A stretch of DNA of 45,125 nucleotides from Alphaproteobacteria bacterium (GCA_016776635.1 JADHSZ010000017.1:1-45125), one strand, 5' to 3'. Positions 34,570 through 43,534 are shown, numbered from the stretch's first letter. Notes: generated by a model from the letters alone, not told the origin. Numbers and translations are program-made.

Positions 34570-34955
34570 ACGAATCACTGACGCGCATCCTCTACGTGGA
34601 GGACGAACCCGATATCCAGGCCGTAGCCAGACTCGCCCTGGAGGCCGTGGGCGGGTTTACCGTGGAGATCTGCTCGTCCGGGGCCGAGGCCCTGGAAAAG
34701 GCGCCCGGATTTGCTCCGGATCTGTTTGTTCTCGATGTGATGATGCCGGAAATGGACGGGCCATGCACCCTGTCGGCGCTGCGTACGATTCCCGGTCTGG
34801 CGGAAACGCCGGCGGTTTTCGTCACTGCCAAGGTACAGGCCGAGGAGGTGGCCAATCTGAAGGCGCTGGGTGCGCTGGATGTGATTGCCAAGCCCTTCGA
34901 CCCCATGAATCTCGCGGCGCAGATTACTGAAATCTGGGAAGGACGGAATGGCTGA
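34566..34955 (+). CDS. Single-domain response regulator
   Basis: 129 residues, one receiver domain only. Acidic pocket in VEDEPD (residues 11-16), phospho-acceptor D57 in [12 protein letters not shown], Thr/Val switch around [10 protein letters not shown] and the conserved Lys in IAKPFDP. No output domain. Overlaps the kinase by four bases and the cyclase gene by eight, so it is the middle of a phosphorelay: it could shuttle phosphate from H657 of the kinase to the Hpt histidine of the cyclase, or act as a sink. Confidence 0.93.
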   Translation: MNESLTRILYVEDEPDIQAVARLALEAVGGFTVEICSSGAEALEKAPGFAPDLFVLDVMMPEMDGPCTLSALRTIPGLAETPAVFVTAKVQAEEVANLKALGALDVIAKPFDPMNLAAQITEIWEGRNG

Positions 34956-36597
34956 TTCTGCTTCTATGGAGGAACAGATGGCGGTTTTGCGCCGCCAGTA
35001 TGTGGAGGTTTTTCCGGGAAAAATCCACGACATCGAGGAATGCTGGAATCGCATGAACGATGGCGACGCAGCTGCCACGGACCAGGTGGACTGGGCCCTC
35101 GAAGACATGTCTTCACTGCGTCTGATGGTGCACAGCCTAGCCGGTTCCGGCGCCACCTTCGGCTTCACGGAAATAAGCGAAAAAGCACGGGCGGCGGAAA
35201 ATTCCCTCATCCCCCTGATCGAGGAAGATGTGGCGCCCAGCCCTGAAATCCGGAGTGAAATCGAGGCGCATCTTTCGGCGCTGGCGGGCGTTTCTCTCGA
35301 TCCTGACAAAGAAACGGCTGTGTCCGGTTCGTCCCCGGTCGAGGCGCCGGGGGTCCGGCTTCTCTATCTGGTGACGGAAGACTCCGGAGATCGTGAAAAT
35401 ATTATCGAGCAGAGCCGGCATTTTGGCTATGACGTGGAAGTCTTTTCCTCTCTTGCCGAGGCTTACGAATCGGCCCTGGAAAACCATCCGGCGGCGGTGG
35501 TGGTGGATTTGACCGCCGTGGTGGGCAAGGACTCCGTCCCTTTCCCCGACGCGCTGAGGCAAAGGTACATTCCCCTGATGGCGGTTGCGGGGGACGGCAC
35601 CATGGAGAACCGGCTGCTGGCGGTGCGGGACGGCGCCAGCGCCTATTTTCTCGCGCCTTTGAATTTTGGGCGTTTCATTCGCAAGCTCGAGGAACTGACC
35701 GCGCCCCCGGAAGAACATGAGCCGTTCCGGGTGCTTGTGGTGGATGACGAGGAACATCTCGCCCGTCATTACGCCCTGATTCTCAAACAGGCGGGAATGA
35801 CCGTGCGCGCCATTCATGACCCCCTGCTTGTCATGGAATCACTTCATGACATAGAGCCCGAGCTGGTTCTCATGGATCTCTATATGCCCGGCTGTACCGG
35901 GTATGAGCTGGCCCAGGTGTTGCGCCAGCGGGATTCGCTGGCGGGCGTTCCCATCGTTTTTCTTTCCAGCGAATCGCGGCCGGAAAAACAGCAAAAGGCC
36001 ATGGGCCTGGGCGGGGATGATTTTCTCACCAAGCCCGTGGACGGGGCGCATCTGGTGTCCGCGGTGTCGAGCCGCATCGCCTGCGCCAGGGTGATGCGTG
36101 GTTTCATGGTGCGGGACAGCCTGACCGGGCTCTACAATCACACCCGCATCAAGGAACAGCTTGCAACCGAGGTCTTTCGTTCACAGCGGCAAAAGACATC
36201 TCTTTCCTTCGCCATGGTGGACCTCGATCACTTTAAATCGGTCAACGACACATACGGCCACCAAATGGGCGATCATGTGATTCTGTCCCTGTCACAGATG
36301 CTTGAACAGCGGTTGCGCAGATCCGATACCTGCGGACGTTACGGCGGCGAGGAATTCGCCATCATTCTCCCCGATACCGACGGCAAGGCGGCGAAGGGGG
36401 TTCTTGAGGGGATTCGCGAGGATTTTGCCGGGATTGTCCTTTCGGCCAAGGACGCCACCTTCTCCGTCACCTTCAGTTGCGGCATCGCCACGTTCTGCGA
36501 AGATGACAGCGCCAACGATCTTGTGAAACGGGCCGATAAAGCCCTCTACGAGGCCAAGGAGGCAGGACGCAACCGGGTGCTTCTTTCCCAGACTTAA
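34948..36597 (+). CDS. Hpt-REC-REC-GGDEF diguanylate cyclase
   Basis: 549 residues. An Hpt domain (about 1-115, histidine H62 in [15 protein letters not shown]), a degenerate receiver (about 135-250; the acidic pocket reads LVTEDSGD and the expected switch residues are lost), a good receiver (260-380; VVDDEE, phospho-acceptor D310 in [13 protein letters not shown]) and a GGDEF domain (about 385-549) with active GGEEF at 466-470. An RxxD inhibitory site (R457-D460) lies five residues before it, so product inhibition by c-di-GMP is expected. [18 protein letters not shown] carries the substrate and metal residues. This is the output of the cassette: phosphorylation should change c-di-GMP synthesis. 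Confidence 0.92.
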   Translation: MADSASMEEQMAVLRRQYVEVFPGKIHDIEECWNRMNDGDAAATDQVDWALEDMSSLRLMVHSLAGSGATFGFTEISEKARAAENSLIPLIEEDVAPSPEIRSEIEAHLSALAGVSLDPDKETAVSGSSPVEAPGVRLLYLVTEDSGDRENIIEQSRHFGYDVEVFSSLAEAYESALENHPAAVVVDLTAVVGKDSVPFPDALRQRYIPLMAVAGDGTMENRLLAVRDGASAYFLAPLNFGRFIRKLEELTAPPEEHEPFRVLVVDDEEHLARHYALILKQAGMTVRAIHDPLLVMESLHDIEPELVLMDLYMPGCTGYELAQVLRQRDSLAGVPIVFLSSESRPEKQQKAMGLGGDDFLTKPVDGAHLVSAVSSRIACARVMRGFMVRDSLTGLYNHTRIKEQLATEVFRSQRQKTSLSFAMVDLDHFKSVNDTYGHQMGDHVILSLSQMLEQRLRRSDTCGRYGGEEFAIILPDTDGKAAKGVLEGIREDFAGIVLSAKDATFSVTFSCGIATFCEDDSANDLVKRADKALYEAKEAGRNRVLLSQT

Positions 36598-36606
36598 CCC
36601 CCGAAT

Positions 36607-37743
36607 CTAACTTGTGTCCCAGCCCGCCTTCTCTCCCGTCTCTGTGGCCAGCGTCAGGTGCGGTGTTTCGCGATAGGTCCGTGACTGCATTTCCATCAGG
36701 CGCGAGACGGTGCGGGCGAATTCAAAACTGCCATCGCCTTTTTCATAGAGATCCTGCGGCAGCGCCTCGGCCGAGCACACCAGATTGACCGTATGTTCAT
36801 ACAGGGAATCCACAAGAACGGTGAAGCGATGCGCCTGATTGCGCATGTCCGGGTCCATGCGCGGAATGCCGGAAAGCACCAGGGTGTGAAAGGCTTCGGC
36901 CAGGGCCAGGTAATCGGCGGCGCCCAGGGGATTCTCGCACAAATCGGCAAATGACAGGCGGGCCACGCCGCCCGCCGCCGGCACCTTCAGCTTGCGCCCC
37001 TTTATTTTCAGGGTGGCGGTGCGCGCCTTGGCGCCTTCCGTCAGCGCGTCAAAGTCACTGTCCAGGGCATTGCTTGCGGCCTCGTCCAGCGGCGCGTGAT
37101 AGACCGTATCGGCGTCTTCCTCACCCAGCAGGCGGTAATCGGTGTCGCTGTCCAGCGTCACCACGTCCAGATGCTCTTTCAGATGATCGATAAAGGGAAG
37201 GAAGCGCTCGCGCTGAAGGCCGTCCTTATAAAGGTCGTCGGGGGGGCGGTTGGAGGTGGCCACCACCACCACGCCGAGGTCGAAAAGGGCGGTGAAGAAG
37301 CGGTCCAGGATCATGGCATCGGCGATATTGGTGACCTGGAATTCATCGAAACACAGCAGCCATGTCTTTTTCGCGATCTCCCGGGCGATGGCGGGAATGG
37401 GGTCGCGGGCGGACTTTTTGGCGTGGAAGCGGGCGTGGATGTCCTGCATGAAGGCGTTGAAATGGACCCGTTCCTTGGCCCGCACCGGGGCCAGGGCGAA
37501 GAACATGTCCATCAGCATGGACTTGCCCCGGCCCACGCCGCCCCAGATATAGATGCCCCTGGGCGTGACGATGCGCTGCCCCGGACGGCGCTGCCAGAAT
37601 TTTTTGTTGAAGGCCGGGCGGTATTCCTTGAGATGTTCGTAAAGGTGCTGAAGCCGTTCCGCCACCCGTTGCTGCACCGGGTCGGGTTCCAGCGCGCCGG
37701 ATTCATATACGGCGGCGAGAATATAAAGAAGGTCCTTCTTCAT
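36607..37743 (-). CDS. zapE: Cell division protein ZapE (AFG1-like ATPase)
   Basis: 378 residues. P-loop ATPase with Walker [18 protein letters not shown], Walker [17 protein letters not shown] and [27 protein letters not shown] (sensor and arginine-finger regions). Family members act at the divisome under stress or low oxygen in bacteria and on mitochondrial respiratory proteins in eukaryotes. The neighbourhood with sdhCDAB and mdh is common in alphaproteobacteria. Converges on the cyclase gene with only nine bases between. Confidence 0.94.
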   Translation of the reverse strand: MKKDLLYILAAVYESGALEPDPVQQRVAERLQHLYEHLKEYRPAFNKKFWQRRPGQRIVTPRGIYIWGGVGRGKSMLMDMFFALAPVRAKERVHFNAFMQDIHARFHAKKSARDPIPAIAREIAKKTWLLCFDEFQVTNIADAMILDRFFTALFDLGVVVVATSNRPPDDLYKDGLQRERFLPFIDHLKEHLDVVTLDSDTDYRLLGEEDADTVYHAPLDEAASNALDSDFDALTEGAKARTATLKIKGRKLKVPAAGGVARLSFADLCENPLGAADYLALAEAFHTLVLSGIPRMDPDMRNQAHRFTVLVDSLYEHTVNLVCSAEALPQDLYEKGDGSFEFARTVSRLMEMQSRTYRETPHLTLATETGEKAGWDTS

Positions 37744-37783
37744 CGGGGGCGGGGATGTTCGGTAATTTTCTTCTCCCCCGCCA

Positions 37784-38563
37784 TCAGGCGCGTTCGAGAA
37801 GCAGTTTCTTGATCTCGGCGATGGCGCGGGCGGGGTTGAGATTCTTGGGACAGGTCTTGGTACAGTTCATGATGGTGTGACAGCGATAGAGCTTGAAAGT
37901 ATCGTCGAGCTGGTCGAGCCGCTTTTCACGGGCCTGGTCGCGGCTGTCGGCGATCCAGCGATAGGCCTGCAACAGGATGGCGGGGCCTAAAAACCTGTCG
38001 CTGTTCCACCAATAGCTGGGACAGGCGGTGGAGCACGACGCGCACAGCACACATTCATAAAACCCGTCCAGCTCCGCCCGTTCTTCCGGAGACTGCAGCC
38101 GTTCGCTGTCCGCTGCCGGGGTGTCGTCGGTCTGCAGCCAGGGCTGGATCGAGGCGTATTGGTCATAGAACTCGCTTAAGTCGGGCACCAGATCCTTGAC
38201 CACCGGCATATGGGGCAGGGGATGGACCTTGACCTCGCCCTTGACCTCGGAAATGGGCTTGAGACAAGCCAGGGTATTGGTGCCGTCGATATTCATGGCG
38301 CAGGAACCGCAGATGCCCTCGCGGCAGGAACGGCGAAAGGTGAGCGTAGAGTCCACCTTGTCCTTGATGGTGATCAGGGCATCGAGAACCATGGGGCCGC
38401 AATCGTCGAGGTTGATTTCATAGCTGTCGAGACGCGGATTGTCGCCGCTGTTGGGTTCCCAGCGATAGATGTGAAAGGTCTTGGTGTTGGTAGCCGCGCG
38501 TGACGCGGGATAGGTCTTGCCCGGCCTTACCCTGGAATTGGGCGGCAGCATGAATTCTACCAT
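37784..38563 (-). CDS. sdhB: Succinate dehydrogenase iron-sulfur subunit
   Basis: 259 residues. Carries the [2Fe-2S] ligands in [21 protein letters not shown], then the [4Fe-4S] and [3Fe-4S] ligands in [16 protein letters not shown] and [18 protein letters not shown]. Passes electrons from the flavin to ubiquinone. The ATG at 38563 is used (AGGGGAAA upstream); the open frame beyond overlaps sdhA and lacks family residues. Last gene of sdhCDAB. Confidence 0.98.
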   Translation of the reverse strand: MVEFMLPPNSRVRPGKTYPASRAATNTKTFHIYRWEPNSGDNPRLDSYEINLDDCGPMVLDALITIKDKVDSTLTFRRSCREGICGSCAMNIDGTNTLACLKPISEVKGEVKVHPLPHMPVVKDLVPDLSEFYDQYASIQPWLQTDDTPAADSERLQSPEERAELDGFYECVLCASCSTACPSYWWNSDRFLGPAILLQAYRWIADSRDQAREKRLDQLDDTFKLYRCHTIMNCTKTCPKNLNPARAIAEIKKLLLERA

Positions 38564-38631
38564 GTGACGGTTTCCCCTGTTGCGGCCCTGTGGCCGGCTT
38601 GTCCGTATATGGTCATGCCCGGTTCCTGATC

Positions 38632-40416
38632 CTAATAGACTCTGGCCTTGGGTGGAATACTCTCCACGTCCCCGGTCTTGGGGTCGAGACAGACCGGGCG
38701 GAAGCCGGTGCTGACTTTGCCCTTGGCGTCGAGCCAGGCGAGCGAATGTTTCATCCAATTATCATCGTCGCGCTCGGGGTAATCCTCGCGGGCATGGGCG
38801 CCGCGGCTTTCGGTACGGTTGAAGGCACAGGTCAGACTCACCTGCGCCTGTTCCAGAAGATTGTCGAATTCCAGGGCCTCCACCAGGTCGCTGTTCCAGA
38901 TCAACGAACGGTCGTGAATGGCGAGGTCGCCGCGCTGGCGCCAGATATGTTCGAGCTTGGCCAGGCCATCGGTCATCAGCGCACCGCTGCGGAAGACCGG
39001 GGCGAAGGTCTGCATACAGTGTTGCAGTTCAATGCGAAGTTCCGCCGTGGAGGTGCCGCCGCTGGCGTTGCGGGCCTTGTCGAGGCGGGCCAGCGCCATC
39101 TCCCCGGCATTCTTGGGCAGGGGTTTCGGGGCGGCTCCGGGATCGATGATTTCGGCACAGCGCAGGGCTGCGGCGCGTCCGAATACCACGAGATCGAGCA
39201 GCGAGTTGGAGCCCAGCCGGTTGGCGCCGTGTACCGAGACACAGGCCGCCTCGCCGATGGACATGAGGCCGGGCGCCACGGCGTCGGGGTCGCTCTCGGT
39301 GGGGGCCAGAACCTCGCCGTGAATATTGGTGGGAATACCGCCCATGTTGTAATGCACCGTGGGCTGGATGGGGATGGGTTCGCGGGTCAAGTCCACATCG
39401 GCGAAGATTTTCGCTGATTCGGAAATTCCCGGCAGGCGTTCGTGCAGTACCGCCGGATCGATATGGCTGAGATTGAGGTGCACATGGTCCTTCTTCGGCC
39501 CACAGCCGCGTCCTTCCTGAATCTCCATGGTGATGGAGCGGCTGACCACGTCGCGCGAGGCCAGATCCTTGGCATGGGGGGCATAGCGTTCCATGAAGCG
39601 CTCGCCCTGCGCATTGGTGAGGAATCCGCCCTCGCCACGCGCGCCCTCGGTGATAAGCACGCCGACGCCATAGATTCCGGTGGGATGAAACTGGGTGAAT
39701 TCCATGTCCTGCAACGGCAGCCCGGCGCGCAACACCATGCCGCCGCCGTCGCCGGTACAGGTATGGGCCGAGGTGCATGAAAAATAGGCGCGGCCGTATC
39801 CGCCGGTGGCCAGCACCACCATTTTGGCCTGGAAACGGTGGATGGTACCGTCATCGAGGTTCCAGGTCATGACTCCGCGACAGACTCCGTTCTCGTCCAT
39901 GATCAGGTCGAAGGCGAAGAACTCAACGAAGAATTCGGCCTCGTGGCGCAGCGATTGTTGATAAAGGGTATGGAGGATGGCGTGGCCGGTGCGGTCAGCG
40001 GCGGCGCAGGTGCGCTGCGCCGTGCCCTCGCCGAAATGGGTGGTCATGCCGCCGAAGGGGCGTTGGTAAATCTTGCCCTCGGGGGTGCGCGAAAAGGGCA
40101 CGCCGAGATGTTCAAGCTCGATTATCGCCTGTGGCGCCTCGCGGCACATATAGGCGATGGCGTCCTGGTCGCCGAGCCAGTCGGAGCCCTTGACCGTGTC
40201 GTACATGTGCCAGCGCCAGTCGTCCTCGCCCATATTCCCCAAGGCGGCGCTGATCCCGCCCTGGGCGGCTACGGTATGGCTGCGGGTGGGGAAGACCTTG
40301 GTGACACAGGCGGTTTTCAGCCCGGCGGCGGCCATGCCCAAAGTGGCGCGCAGGCCCGCCCCGCCGGCGCCGACAATAACCACGTCATAGTTGTGATCGA
40401 TAATTTCGTAGGACAT
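38632..40416 (-). CDS. sdhA: Succinate dehydrogenase flavoprotein subunit
   Basis: 594 residues. FAD-binding [18 protein letters not shown], the histidine carrying covalent FAD in [18 protein letters not shown], substrate-site [21 protein letters not shown], and [21 protein letters not shown]. The ATG at 40416 ([13 protein letters not shown]) is taken; upstream residues overlap sdhD. Oxidises succinate to fumarate at the cytoplasmic face. Confidence 0.98.
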   Translation of the reverse strand: MSYEIIDHNYDVVIVGAGGAGLRATLGMAAAGLKTACVTKVFPTRSHTVAAQGGISAALGNMGEDDWRWHMYDTVKGSDWLGDQDAIAYMCREAPQAIIELEHLGVPFSRTPEGKIYQRPFGGMTTHFGEGTAQRTCAAADRTGHAILHTLYQQSLRHEAEFFVEFFAFDLIMDENGVCRGVMTWNLDDGTIHRFQAKMVVLATGGYGRAYFSCTSAHTCTGDGGGMVLRAGLPLQDMEFTQFHPTGIYGVGVLITEGARGEGGFLTNAQGERFMERYAPHAKDLASRDVVSRSITMEIQEGRGCGPKKDHVHLNLSHIDPAVLHERLPGISESAKIFADVDLTREPIPIQPTVHYNMGGIPTNIHGEVLAPTESDPDAVAPGLMSIGEAACVSVHGANRLGSNSLLDLVVFGRAAALRCAEIIDPGAAPKPLPKNAGEMALARLDKARNASGGTSTAELRIELQHCMQTFAPVFRSGALMTDGLAKLEHIWRQRGDLAIHDRSLIWNSDLVEALEFDNLLEQAQVSLTCAFNRTESRGAHAREDYPERDDDNWMKHSLAWLDAKGKVSTGFRPVCLDPKTGDVESIPPKARVY

Positions 40417-40421
40417 GCCCG

Positions 40422-40802
40422 CTATCCCCGGCCGTCGAGATAGATCACCAGGATCGACAGCAACGCCACCGCAGTACAAAGGATACAGCCGATCCGAATA
40501 GAGGCCGTTGCGGCCCGGTTGTGGGTGGGGCCGTGAACATAGTCGTCAACCACCACCTCGAGTCCCAGCTGGATGTGGCGGAACAGAGAGGCCATGAAAA
40601 TGGCCAGGAACAGGGACGTCACCGGCGCGCCGATCCACTGCCGCACCAGGACCAGTCCGGCCCCCGAAAGGGTGACGAAAGAGGCCGTGAACCACAGCGC
40701 CAGGGGCACCAGAAGAATGGCGGTAAGGCGCTGTCCCCACCAGTGGGAAACGCCGCTCTCCGCCGCCCCGTTCTGTCCGCCGTTGGCGCCGGCGCCGCTC
40801 AT
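40422..40802 (-). CDS. sdhD: Succinate dehydrogenase membrane anchor subunit
   Basis: 126 residues with three hydrophobic helices ([55 protein letters not shown]). [17 protein letters not shown] is the conserved heme/quinone-site region (His and Asp-Tyr). Its start overlaps the sdhC stop by three bases (ATGA). Confidence 0.93.
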   Translation of the reverse strand: MSGAGANGGQNGAAESGVSHWWGQRLTAILLVPLALWFTASFVTLSGAGLVLVRQWIGAPVTSLFLAIFMASLFRHIQLGLEVVVDDYVHGPTHNRAATASIRIGCILCTAVALLSILVIYLDGRG

Positions 40803-41197
40803 GACAGGACTCCGCTAACCGAATAGGCAAAAAACCAGGTCGCCAGTGTCAGGCCCGCCGCTCCCGCTACCACCAGCCAGCCGGTAAGGGTGGCGGTGCC
40901 CAGGTCAAAGCCGTATCCCAGGTCCCAGGCCAGATGCCGGATGCCGTTGCACAGGTGAAAGAACAGGGCGAAGGTCCAGCCCAACAACAGCACTTGTCCG
41001 AACCATGACCCCCAGAAGGCGCGCGTGGTTGCGAAGATCTCGGGCCCTATTGCGGCGGCGGCCAGCCACCACACCAGCAACGGCGCGCCCACGGCCAGCG
41101 CCACACCGGTAATGCGGTGCAGAATGGAAAGCACCGACGTGATCTGCGGCCGATAGACCTGCAGATGCGGGGACAGGGGGCGGTTACTGGTGGCCAT
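40799..41197 (-). CDS. sdhC: Succinate dehydrogenase cytochrome b556 subunit
   Basis: 132 residues from the ATG at 41197 (MATSNRPLSPHLQVYRPQITSVLSILHRITG). Three helices and FFHLCNGIRHLAWDLGYG, which supplies a heme-b histidine. A longer frame to a TTG at 41287 would add a Gln/Pro/Lys-rich leader not found in the family. First gene of sdhCDAB; a poor ribosome site but a promoter-like pair lies 140 bases upstream. Confidence 0.95.
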   Translation of the reverse strand: MATSNRPLSPHLQVYRPQITSVLSILHRITGVALAVGAPLLVWWLAAAAIGPEIFATTRAFWGSWFGQVLLLGWTFALFFHLCNGIRHLAWDLGYGFDLGTATLTGWLVVAGAAGLTLATWFFAYSVSGVLS

Positions 41198-41200
41198 GGT

Positions 41201-41268
41201 TTTTCTGTGATTTCTCTGTAGTTTCTCTACGGGGGGTCTCTGCGGGGGTTTCTGTGGGTTCTGTGGGC
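41201..41268. repeat. Degenerate pyrimidine/G-run repeats in the sdhC leader
   Basis: About six imperfect units built on TTTCTSTG with trailing G-runs (for example TTTCTCTGTAG, TTTCTCTACGGGGGG, TTTCTGTGGG). On the sdhC mRNA they read as CAGAGA/CAGAAA runs and replace a normal ribosome site. Confidence 0.6.
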
Positions 41269-41334
41269 GGAGATTGCCGGACGGCAACCACTAATTGAGG
41301 TCCGGAAAGGGCCCGGCACCAATCACGGGCGCTG

Positions 41335-41364
41335 ATTGTGAGGCACGCGCCGGGGCGCAGTCAA
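41335..41364 (-). promoter_or_regulatory. Promoter candidate for sdhCDAB
   Basis: On the minus strand TTGACT (plus 41359-41364) and CACAAT (plus 41335-41340) are 18 bases apart. The spacer contains GCGCC-GG-GGCGC (41347-41358), a short palindrome that could be an operator. Confidence 0.4.
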
Positions 41365-41455
41365 TCCTGAACCGCTCTGGATTGTGGACTCGGGCCCATC
41401 AACTCAAACGGCTCATTTCTCCGCATAATTCACGGGGTTAATCACGGTAAGGGCC

Positions 41456-41479
41456 GCAATCCGCCCCGCAATCCGCCCC
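41456..41479. repeat. Perfect 12-bp tandem duplication GCAATCCGCCCC
   Basis: Two exact copies (41456-41467 and 41468-41479) in non-coding DNA. Confidence 0.9.
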
Positions 41480-41571
41480 GTGATGGACCCGTGGTGACCG
41501 GGCGGTGGATACCCGCCGCAGTACAATAACCATGGAGGCCTGAAAACAGGCATTATTTCCTCGTGTTTTAT

Positions 41572-41620
41572 TGTGTATTATCAGTGCACAAGAATAAACC
41601 TGTGGATAACTTGTGGATAA
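41572..41620 (+). promoter_or_regulatory. Cluster of DnaA boxes in AT-rich DNA
   Basis: TGTGGATAA at 41601-41609 and 41612-41620 are exact DnaA boxes (reverse complement TTATCCACA), 11 bases apart in the same orientation; TGTGTATTA at 41572-41580 is a weaker third. AT-rich DNA follows (about 41620-41700, ATTATTATTGATTT). This is the arrangement of a replication origin or a DnaA-controlled site. No parAB, hemE or dnaA gene is near, so the role is open. Confidence 0.6.
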
Positions 41621-41830
41621 AATGTGTGCTTCTATACTTTTTACTCACAAGAAATTTGATGATTACTTCATATTATTATTGATTTGGGACTCGGATTTCG
41701 CCTTATACTCTACGCGGCGCATGAAAGTTCCGGCGTGTTTTTCGAGTTTCGGCTGCTGCCCGGTAAAGCGGTCTACGGTTGAAACAGGGAAATATTCCGG
41801 AATTGGGTTTGCCGGGAAACCGCAGGCCCG

Positions 41831-41844
41831 ATCGTCATGACGAT
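41831..41844. promoter_or_regulatory. Perfect 14-bp palindrome ATCGTCATGACGAT
   Basis: Uninterrupted dyad, the kind of site bound by a dimeric regulator. No cognate protein is identified. Confidence 0.5.
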
Positions 41845-41886
41845 TGTTTTCCCTTATGTGTGATGCATGGGGGAATTCGGTCGCCA

Positions 41887-41950
41887 GGGGGGGAGGTCCC
41901 CCCGGCTTTCAGGTGTTTCCACCCCAGATGGGGGTCCGGCTCACGCCGGA
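41887..41950. repeat. Series of short GC-rich hairpins
   Basis: GGGGGG/CCCCCC (41888-41893 with 41898-41903), ACCCC/GGGGT (41921-41935 area) and the perfect TCCGGC-TCAC-GCCGGA (41935-41950) follow one another within 65 bases. Confidence 0.7.
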
Positions 41951-42052
41951 ATCCCGTCTGTCAGGCGGACGGCACCAGAAGCGGGGGAAAGGTCTTCCTT
42001 ATACGGGCAAGTATCTTAGGTGCCGGGTTTTCGGATTCGGCATTGGGATGGT

Positions 42053-42118
42053 CGCCCATTTAGACCGCGGGGCGTGTACATCTGGGGCGCACAAACCGCA
42101 TGAAGGTTTGAATGGGTG
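42053..42118 (+). repeat. 14-bp imperfect inverted repeat (wobble stem)
   Basis: CGCCCATTTAGACC (42053-42066) and GGTTTGAATGGGTG (42105-42118) pair with three differences, all G-U compatible in a plus-strand RNA. That points to RNA rather than DNA structure. Confidence 0.5.
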
Positions 42119-42168
42119 GTCGGGTTGCCCGTTTCTTTCATTCGCCACGGGGCCTTCACGGGCTCTAC

Positions 42169-42245
42169 AGAGGCGTCAGGAGTATCCGGGTCTCCCGGAT
42201 ACATAGCGCAGACCTTCCCTTCCAAGCCGCGCACCTGACGCCTCT
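42169..42245. ncRNA. Candidate structured RNA: 12-bp outer stem enclosing a 9-bp hairpin
   Basis: AGAGGCGTCAGG (42169-42180) pairs perfectly with CCTGACGCCTCT (42234-42245). Inside, after one base, GTATCCGGG-TCT-CCCGGATAC (42182-42202) is a perfect 9-bp hairpin; a 31-base strand completes the loop. It matches no RNA family that I recognise, and the strand transcribed is unknown. A DNA cruciform or small mobile repeat is an alternative. Confidence 0.4.
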
Positions 42246-42327
42246 ACTTTATCTTCCATCTCTTAAATCTGTCTTAACGGCTGAAATGGTTGCCCAGAGC
42301 GGCTTTCCGCGGCTCTGTGATCCTGTG

Positions 42328-42398
42328 TCGGCCCGCACCCCCTCCCGGTCATCCACGGAATCGTAGACTTTGGGTGGCCGGGAGGGGGAGTGGGCCGG
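42328..42398. repeat. Long near-perfect hairpin downstream of mch
   Basis: About 27 paired positions: GGCCCGCACCCCCTCCCGGT (from 42330) against ACCCCC-rich complement ending GTGGGCC (42396), with few mismatches and wobbles; loop about 15 bases. It starts 30 bases past the mch stop on the minus strand but has no T-run, so it may stabilise the 3' end rather than terminate. Confidence 0.6.
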
Positions 42399-42427
42399 AG
42401 CAGGCGTCCACGCAAGTGGAATAGACT

Positions 42428-43516
42428 CTAACGGCGTGGAATCAGCACCGTGTAATCGAGATCTAGCACGATATTCTCGGGGAATTCCCGGCTCTCCTTG
42501 TCGGGATACTGGGCTTCCGATTCGTCTTTCGAGGCCAGGGTGCGTAATCGCAACGCGCCCACATCCTTGCGTCCGGGGATGTCCATCTTGTCGAGAATCT
42601 CCGACCAGGCGTAGATGGTGTTGCCGGCGAAGCTGGGCGCGGCATGGCGTCCCGAATTGATGGCCGCCACGCGGAAGGCGTTGGCCAGCCCGTTACAGGA
42701 AATGGCGCGCGCCAGTGAAATGATATAACCGCCATAGACGATGCGCTGGCCGAAACGCCCCTGTTTCTCCACATGCTGGTTGAGATGAACGCGGGCGTTG
42801 TTCTGGTAAAGCCGGGTCGCCATCTGGTGTTCGGCCTCCTCGATGGTCTGGCCGTCGAGGTGGTGGATTTTCTCGCCTACCTCATAATCGTCAAAAAAGG
42901 CGTCCGACCCCGTTACTTCTCCGTCCCATTTGCTCACGTCGAGCCCTTCGGGGATGTGCAGGTTCTCCACCGCCACGTGATCGGGCAGGTCGCCGGGCAC
43001 CACCGCTTCGGGGGCGGGTGAGGATTCGTCCTTTTTGCGCATCATGACCCAGCGGGTATAGTCCAGCACCACCTCGCCCTTCTGGTTCCATCCCGTGGAA
43101 TGCACATAGACGGTGCCGGTGCGGCCGTTGGAGTTCTCCTTGACCCCGATCACGGTGGACTTGGCGTTGACCGTATCCCCGGCATAAACAGGCACCCCGA
43201 AGGTGACTCCGGCATAGCCCAGATTAGCCACGGCATTGAGCGAGATGTCAGGCACCGTGCGCCCGAACACCATGTGAAAGGCCAGCATGTCGTCTATGGG
43301 GGCGCTGGCGTAGCCCATGGCGCGGGCGTATTCGTCGGAGCAGTGGAGGGCGAAGCGCGATCCCGTCACCGCCATATAAACGGCGGCGTCGCCCTCGGTG
43401 ATGGTGCGCGGCAGCGCATGAACGATCTCGTCGCCCACGTGGTAATCCTCGAAATAGCGGCTCTTGAAGCATTTTTCCGAGGCTTCGGCGGTGAAATTGG
43501 CGGTCAGGTCGCTCAT
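42428..43516 (-). CDS. mch: Mesaconyl-CoA hydratase (beta-methylmalyl-CoA dehydratase), MaoC fold
   Basis: 362 residues, two hot-dog/MaoC halves. It hydrates mesaconyl-CoA to beta-methylmalyl-CoA in the ethylmalonyl-CoA pathway. Residues that match my recollection of the Rhodobacter and Methylobacterium enzyme: PRTITEGDAAVYMAVTGSRF, APIDDMLAFHMVFGRTVPDISLNAVANLGYA, GVKENSNGRTGTVYV, GEVVLDYTRWVMMRK and VYGGYIISLARA followed by NGLANAFRVAAINSGRH. The ATG at 43516 has GAGAGGA upstream. Lies 37 bases after asd and probably shares its transcript. The other pathway genes are outside the window. Confidence 0.88.
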   Translation of the reverse strand: MSDLTANFTAEASEKCFKSRYFEDYHVGDEIVHALPRTITEGDAAVYMAVTGSRFALHCSDEYARAMGYASAPIDDMLAFHMVFGRTVPDISLNAVANLGYAGVTFGVPVYAGDTVNAKSTVIGVKENSNGRTGTVYVHSTGWNQKGEVVLDYTRWVMMRKKDESSPAPEAVVPGDLPDHVAVENLHIPEGLDVSKWDGEVTGSDAFFDDYEVGEKIHHLDGQTIEEAEHQMATRLYQNNARVHLNQHVEKQGRFGQRIVYGGYIISLARAISCNGLANAFRVAAINSGRHAAPSFAGNTIYAWSEILDKMDIPGRKDVGALRLRTLASKDESEAQYPDKESREFPENIVLDLDYTVLIPRR

Positions 43517-43534
43517 AAGTTCCTCTCGATCCTT

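Larger units (their letters stand above)
41198..42427. other. 1.2-kb non-coding gap between sdhC and mch
   Basis: No open frame here has protein-like composition or a ribosome site; the longest (75-120 codons) read as random translations. The region holds, in order, degenerate TTTCTSTG repeats, an sdhC promoter candidate, a 12-bp duplication, AT-rich DNA with two DnaA boxes, a 14-bp palindrome, and a chain of GC-rich inverted repeats up to the mch stop. Confidence 0.7.

Noticed and set aside
41572..41720. Calling the DnaA-box cluster the chromosomal oriC outright
   Set aside because: Only two perfect boxes and none of the usual origin neighbours in the window; reported as a candidate only.
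42053..42118. tRNA-like GGTTTGAAT T-arm resemblance
   Set aside because: No acceptor stem, D-arm or anticodon arm can be folded around it.
41613..42366. Four open frames of 72-120 codons in the sdhC-mch gap
   Set aside because: No ribosome site, no membrane segment or domain, mutually overlapping on both strands, and cut by the inverted repeats.
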